Below, piece after piece: positions 60,076-64,000 of a DNA stretch of 64,000 nucleotides (position 1 is its first letter; each line of letters begins with the position of its first letter). The DNA comes from Eremomyces bilateralis CBS 781.70. Lineage: Eukaryota; Ascomycota; Dothideomycetes; Eremomycetales; Eremomycetaceae. A program made the position numbers and the translations under genes. The DNA lies in assembly GCF_010015585.1 (NCBI RefSeq), contig NW_022985074.1, forward strand, positions 248,001 to 312,000. The letters are read 5' to 3'. Below the pieces are notes generated by a model. It saw only the letters and a list, made by a program, of their open reading frames with translations, searched no databases and was not told the DNA's origin.

Positions 60076-61601
60076 GGTGGGTGATGGAAGACTTGGAGAG
60101 GTAGAAAGACTTCTTTCGGGAAAGTTTATCGAATGGAGATGTTTTTGTTGCTTTGGCACTGGACAGACTGTTGAGGTTGAAACGAGTGATGCTGGGAAAA
60201 ACAAACAACTGGACGAAGAACAACGCTTTTATATCTCGATTCTCGACGTGTTGGCCATGAAGCAATGAAACATACTAGCAATGATCGCAAATTTAACAGG
60301 ATGTGGCCGAAGTCACCGAAGCCTGTATCTCTCGTATTCTGATATTGGCCATTGCCGCTCAGGGGAACGCCAGTCTGCGATTCCGGCATTCCGCCACTCC
60401 GGGGGCCAAAGGAGGCACCAATTGCATAACAGCCACCTGCCACCAGGATCGACAGGTGCACAGAGCCTCATGCCTGTCGCCATTGGGATTGTAAGGTTAC
60501 GCGAGCAGCGAGTTTGGCGAGCATAGAAGTGATATGGTCACGAATAGTGGACGAGCAGATGGCGTGTAATCGATTGGTATTTACGTATGCGTGCCTCATT
60601 TCCCAAGACTAATCCTTAAAGAAGAAGAACAATAGGAAAGTGAAGAGTTTGACTTGTGTCTTCTCATAGGGGTGGTCACGCGACCTTTCTCGGAATGTAG
60701 ATTGGTGGCTTGTGGGGAAGGTTTTGTCCCGTGGCGCTAGTGTGTTAGATACACCTTACAAATTAGATTCGGTGTATTATTAGCCCACCATGCCCTATGG
60801 CGGATTGGCGGTGGCTTGGGAGTGGAATGCGCCTCGTCGGGTCTGTGCTCTGGGGTTTCTTGCGCTAGTGCGCTACAGCACTGGTGCGCTAGAGCGCTGG
60901 CTGCTGAGTGCTGAGTGCGCTCAGCGCTAACTGCTCAGCGCTCATGCGCTGGCAACGGTGCTGCGCAAATCCCGTGGGCCATGGCAATTGGCATCTCTGG
61001 ATTCTTGCCTCGGGAAGATCTCGGTCTAATACCCACGGACGGACCGCAGCAGTTTGAATCACTCACTTAACCGGAGTCATCTCCAAAGACATGTCCACTG
61101 TGACGAGTACTTACCTATATCCGACGACAACGGTGAGTCAAAAGCACTTCTGCTATCCTATGAATTATACCATCAAGGCATCAAACACCAATTCCTTAAG
61201 TATTTCGTGACTCATGTAGCGTGATCATCTTCGTTGAACCTCGCTTGCAGATCCACTGCCTCAAGTTCCTGGATTGACCAGTCACCAAGACACTCAGCGC
61301 TATGGACGTATTTACATCCGCCACATCCATCGCTATATCAAGCAGTTGTTCTTCATTTCTGTCATTGTTCTATCGGTCTCGCTGAAGTCATTGCAGTACT
61401 CTTTCCTGGCGGAATCTACAAGTATTTCCAGTCCATATCGGTCTTGGTATTCGGTTTCGAGACTTCAATTGCTGTTTGGCACCATCTATTTTCAGGGCAA
61501 TCCCTAGACTTGGCTCCCTCGTGTTATATTTTATTATCAGAGTTTTCCTATTATTTCAGTCGATTCTATATCAGCCAAAAGGATTTGCATAGTCTCCCAC
61601 C
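60076..61601. other. Intergenic region, divergent flanks
   Basis: 1.5 kb between the small secreted protein gene and the EEP/poly(A)-polymerase fusion gene. It contains the GCGCT-rich array listed separately. A 156-codon plus-strand frame at 61234-61704 overlaps the start of the next gene in another frame and is not supported. Confidence 0.5.
60861..60955. repeat. GCGCT-rich palindromic array
   Basis: Eight copies of GCGCT within 95 bp, several inside the palindrome AGCGCT and others in TGCGCT, mixed with CTGCTGAG and TGCTGAGTG half-repeats. The sequence could fold into nested hairpins. No protein-coding sense on either strand. Confidence 0.7.
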
Positions 61602-64000
61602 ATGGCGAATCCCGGCAACCCGGTTGACGCGATTTCTGCGACGGTCGAGAAGAATAGTTCTCGGGTTATCCCAATCACGGAGGGAGGCGAAGATGTTTCA
61701 GTGAGATTTATGGGTGTAATACTTCGTTTAGCATGAGCTGAATCTGTCTCAAGGCTAGTGATATATCTCAATCAGCACCACCAACAATGTGCCAAGCGCT
61801 GCGATTCTCAACTTCCGAGTTGCGGTGGCTACCAACTGAAGCAAGCGTCTCGCAAGCAGAAATACAGTCAATGCCGAGCCAGTTTTCATACTCGAGCTAT
61901 AACGTTCTGATCGACTCTAACCATGCATCATCGACCGAACGAATTGCACTTCTGGCTGAGGCGATCTTGTCTAATGAAGCGGCTGATGATGTGCTACTTT
62001 TGCAAGAAGTATCCGACGACTTCCTCTCAAAACTCCTAGCACTCGATGCAATTCGCGAGCGTTATCCATATGTTTCACATGGACCTCCTGACCAAGATGA
62101 TATCCCTTCCTTTACCAGCATGCATAGCGCTGTCGCCCTCAGCCGTTGGAATTTCAACTGGTATTCGCTTCCATTCAAGCGACAACACAAAGGAGCTGTC
62201 ATCATCTCTATTCCAGAGATCTATAGGGAGGATGAAGACGAAGCATATCCCCTGGTTATTGCTGGTATCCACTTGGTCTGCGGACTGACTGATGAATCTG
62301 TCGCTGCGAAGAAGTCACAGCTGGCCACTCTGATATCTCATCTTCAAAAGCACCATCCATCGAATCCGTGGATAGTTTCTGGCGGCTTTAATCTCACGAC
62401 CTCTGCATTTACCATTGATCAAGCACTGAAAACCAAGTCCATCTCCTTGCAGGCTGTCTCAACCCTCGCTTCACTCGACCACATGCTCTTCGACGCCTCT
62501 CTTCAGGATGCGTATTTTCTCGCTCCAATCAATTCCACCAGCGTGAGTAAAGTCCGCCTCACCCATGCGGCGATGGAGGAGCTGTACGAAGGCGAACAAG
62601 GCGCAACTTTCGACCCTCTTCATAACCGTATCGCAGCCGACATAGTTGGTACGGGCATGAACCGTCGTCCCCAACGGTATGATCGGATATTGTTCAAAGA
62701 CGCCGACGTTTTGCGTCTCGGCTCGTTCAGTATGTTTGGATTGCCGGAAACCTTACGGGAAGGAACGGTAGGCAACGATACCCCCAAAGGGAAGGAGCAG
62801 TCACCGCAAATCGGCTATGGGAGCGGTCACTGGGGTGTCAGAACAACATTCAATGTTGCATGCAAATCTGATTCTACAGACAGCGCATCGCTATCGCTAA
62901 AGCACCCATCTTTCGTTATGCCTCCGGTACCGGCCACCATTGTTACCCACCCTCTGGATGACTTCAACGCAGTTGTCGAGTGTCTGAGGCAGAATCCTTT
63001 GCATCTCACTACAGAAGACCAGGCCAAACGCACCGAAATCTATGTTCTGCTGAAAATGATCCTGAACCAGACTCTATCAGGAACCCCCAATGCTCAACAA
63101 GGCGCATCATTTGTCAAGTTTAAGATAGAGCTAGTCGGATCTGGGGCGCTAGGTACTGCAGACGCCTTGTCCGATATCGATATCATCTGCCTCGGTGCTG
63201 TCAGCCCACCCATTTTCTTCTCCCTCGCTATTAGTCGATTAAAGAAAGCGAAAGACAATCCCTACAATGTCACGATCCTCAGAAAGGTCGATGCTTCAAG
63301 CGGTACAATGCTTGAACTTCTCGTTCGGGGAATTCGGGTCGATTTGCATTACTGCACCGCAACCAAATTCCTAGAAAGGTACGTATCTCCTGAACAAGCT
63401 GGTCCAGAGTTTTGGTTACTAATACTTGCTTCAGGTGGCCTGAATCGATTTATCTGGCTCACAACAATCTAGCTTATCGCTTGTCGGGCCAGTCCATCGA
63501 CAAGCTTCAACCGTTGCGAGACATCCTCTACCTCAAGCGGACGATCCCGGATATGGCCAAGTTCCGCCTAGCAGTGCTCTTCCTCAAGGCATGGGCGAGG
63601 GGTCGAGGCATCTACAGCACCAGATTCGGATACTTGGGAGGTGTCCACATCACACTCATGCTGTCCTCCATCTACAAATCTCTGCTCCACCAAAGGGGTC
63701 ATGACCTGTCGATTCCGGGATTGATTGGGACGTTCTTCACCTACTACAGCCAATTCGATTGGAATAAATACATGGTGTGTGATCCGCATATGCCATACGA
63801 TGGCCGGTACTTCAGATCAGCTCAGGAACCTATGGTCATCCTGACGATGCACGCGCCAAAGAAGAATGTCGCAAAGTCAGCAACAGTGCCGACCGTGAGG
63901 GCGATCGTCTTTGAACTCTCACGCGCCGCCCACGCAGTAAGAGCGTACACCGACCCCTTGAAGTGGTTCAACTATTGCACTACTAGTTCTGAGCTCCGAG
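61602..64000 (+). CDS. EEP-nuclease-fold / poly(A)-polymerase-like fusion protein (3' end beyond the window)
   Basis: Exons 61602-61713, 61776-63378 and 63435 to the window end, at least 760 residues. Residues about 75-395 look like an endonuclease/exonuclease/phosphatase domain: SYNVLID (Asn80), LLLQEVSDD (Glu115), AGIHLVCG (His), VSGGFNLTT, RYDRILF and GSGHWGV (His389). A nucleotidyltransferase domain follows: LVGSGALGTADALSDIDIICLG with Gly-Ser and Asp504/Asp506, a third Asp in IRVDLHY (Asp560), then the poly(A)-polymerase central helices (DMAKFRLAVLFLKAWARGRG, YLGGVHITLML). The order resembles fungal multidomain proteins proposed as RNA-repair enzymes, which often continue with a 2H phosphoesterase and an MJ1316 domain. 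Those parts would lie beyond the window. The first intron uses GTGTAA as donor, which is less certain than the rest. Confidence 0.8.

Overview
This is nuclear DNA of a filamentous ascomycete, most likely a Eurotiomycete of the Aspergillus/Penicillium type. Genes carry short (about 45-110 nt) GT-AG introns with CTAAC/CTGAC-like branch points, and they encode typical fungal proteins: Aim21, TFIIF-alpha, Sfh5, Tom22, Tom40, Atg16, a cutinase, a fungal group phospholipase A2, a DUF6594 protein and an NDT80-type regulator. I worked out 20 gene models, most with exon joins. Both window edges cut a gene. No rRNA, tRNA, CRISPR array or intact transposon was found.

Layout. 1-1504: C-terminally truncated AIM21 gene (-). 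1505-6878: long, mostly empty intergenic DNA. 6879-8966: MFS exporter (+). 9867-12014: TFIIF-alpha (-). 12241-12480: purine-rich minisatellite. 12604-13637: DUF6594 membrane protein (+). 14407-15715: STAND-type N-terminal domain joined to a retropepsin-like domain (-). 16586-18709: Cid1-type nucleotidyltransferase (+). 19008-21059: F-box protein (-). 22508-23972: Sfh5-like lipid transfer protein (+). 25023-26326: zinc alcohol dehydrogenase (+). 27510-28007: secreted phospholipase A2 (+). 28008-31900: AT-rich region with degraded coding sequences.

32084-42631 is a probable N-acetylglucosamine (GlcNAc) catabolic cluster: a RON1-like NDT80-family regulator (-), a GH3 beta-N-acetylglucosaminidase fused to GNAT domains (-), and GlcNAc-6-phosphate deacetylase (+). 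The last two are divergent and share a 1-kb promoter. The regulator and enzymes match the GlcNAc cluster described in Trichoderma reesei, but the transporter, hexokinase and deaminase are not in this window.

44260-46145: a cutinase whose Gly-rich N-terminus is built from tandemly duplicated exon-intron units. 46538-48207: cytochrome P450 (-). 50337-52181: RTG2/Ppx-GppA-like protein (+). 52419-53239: fragments of membrane-protein genes. 53710-58092 holds three mitochondrial import genes in a row: tom22 (+), tom40 (-) and an Xdj1-like type I J-protein (+). In yeast Xdj1 is the J-protein recruited by Tom22. atg16 (-) follows at 58295-59033, then a small secreted protein (-) at 59710-60075. At 61602-64000 a large multi-domain protein begins (an EEP-nuclease fold followed by a poly(A)-polymerase-like nucleotidyltransferase). 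It resembles fungal RNA-repair fusion proteins and runs off the right edge.

Splicing is a recurring oddity: four introns in two genes appear to use AAG 3' splice sites, one intron is GC-AG, one start codon is split by an intron, and one gene has an 18-nt microexon.
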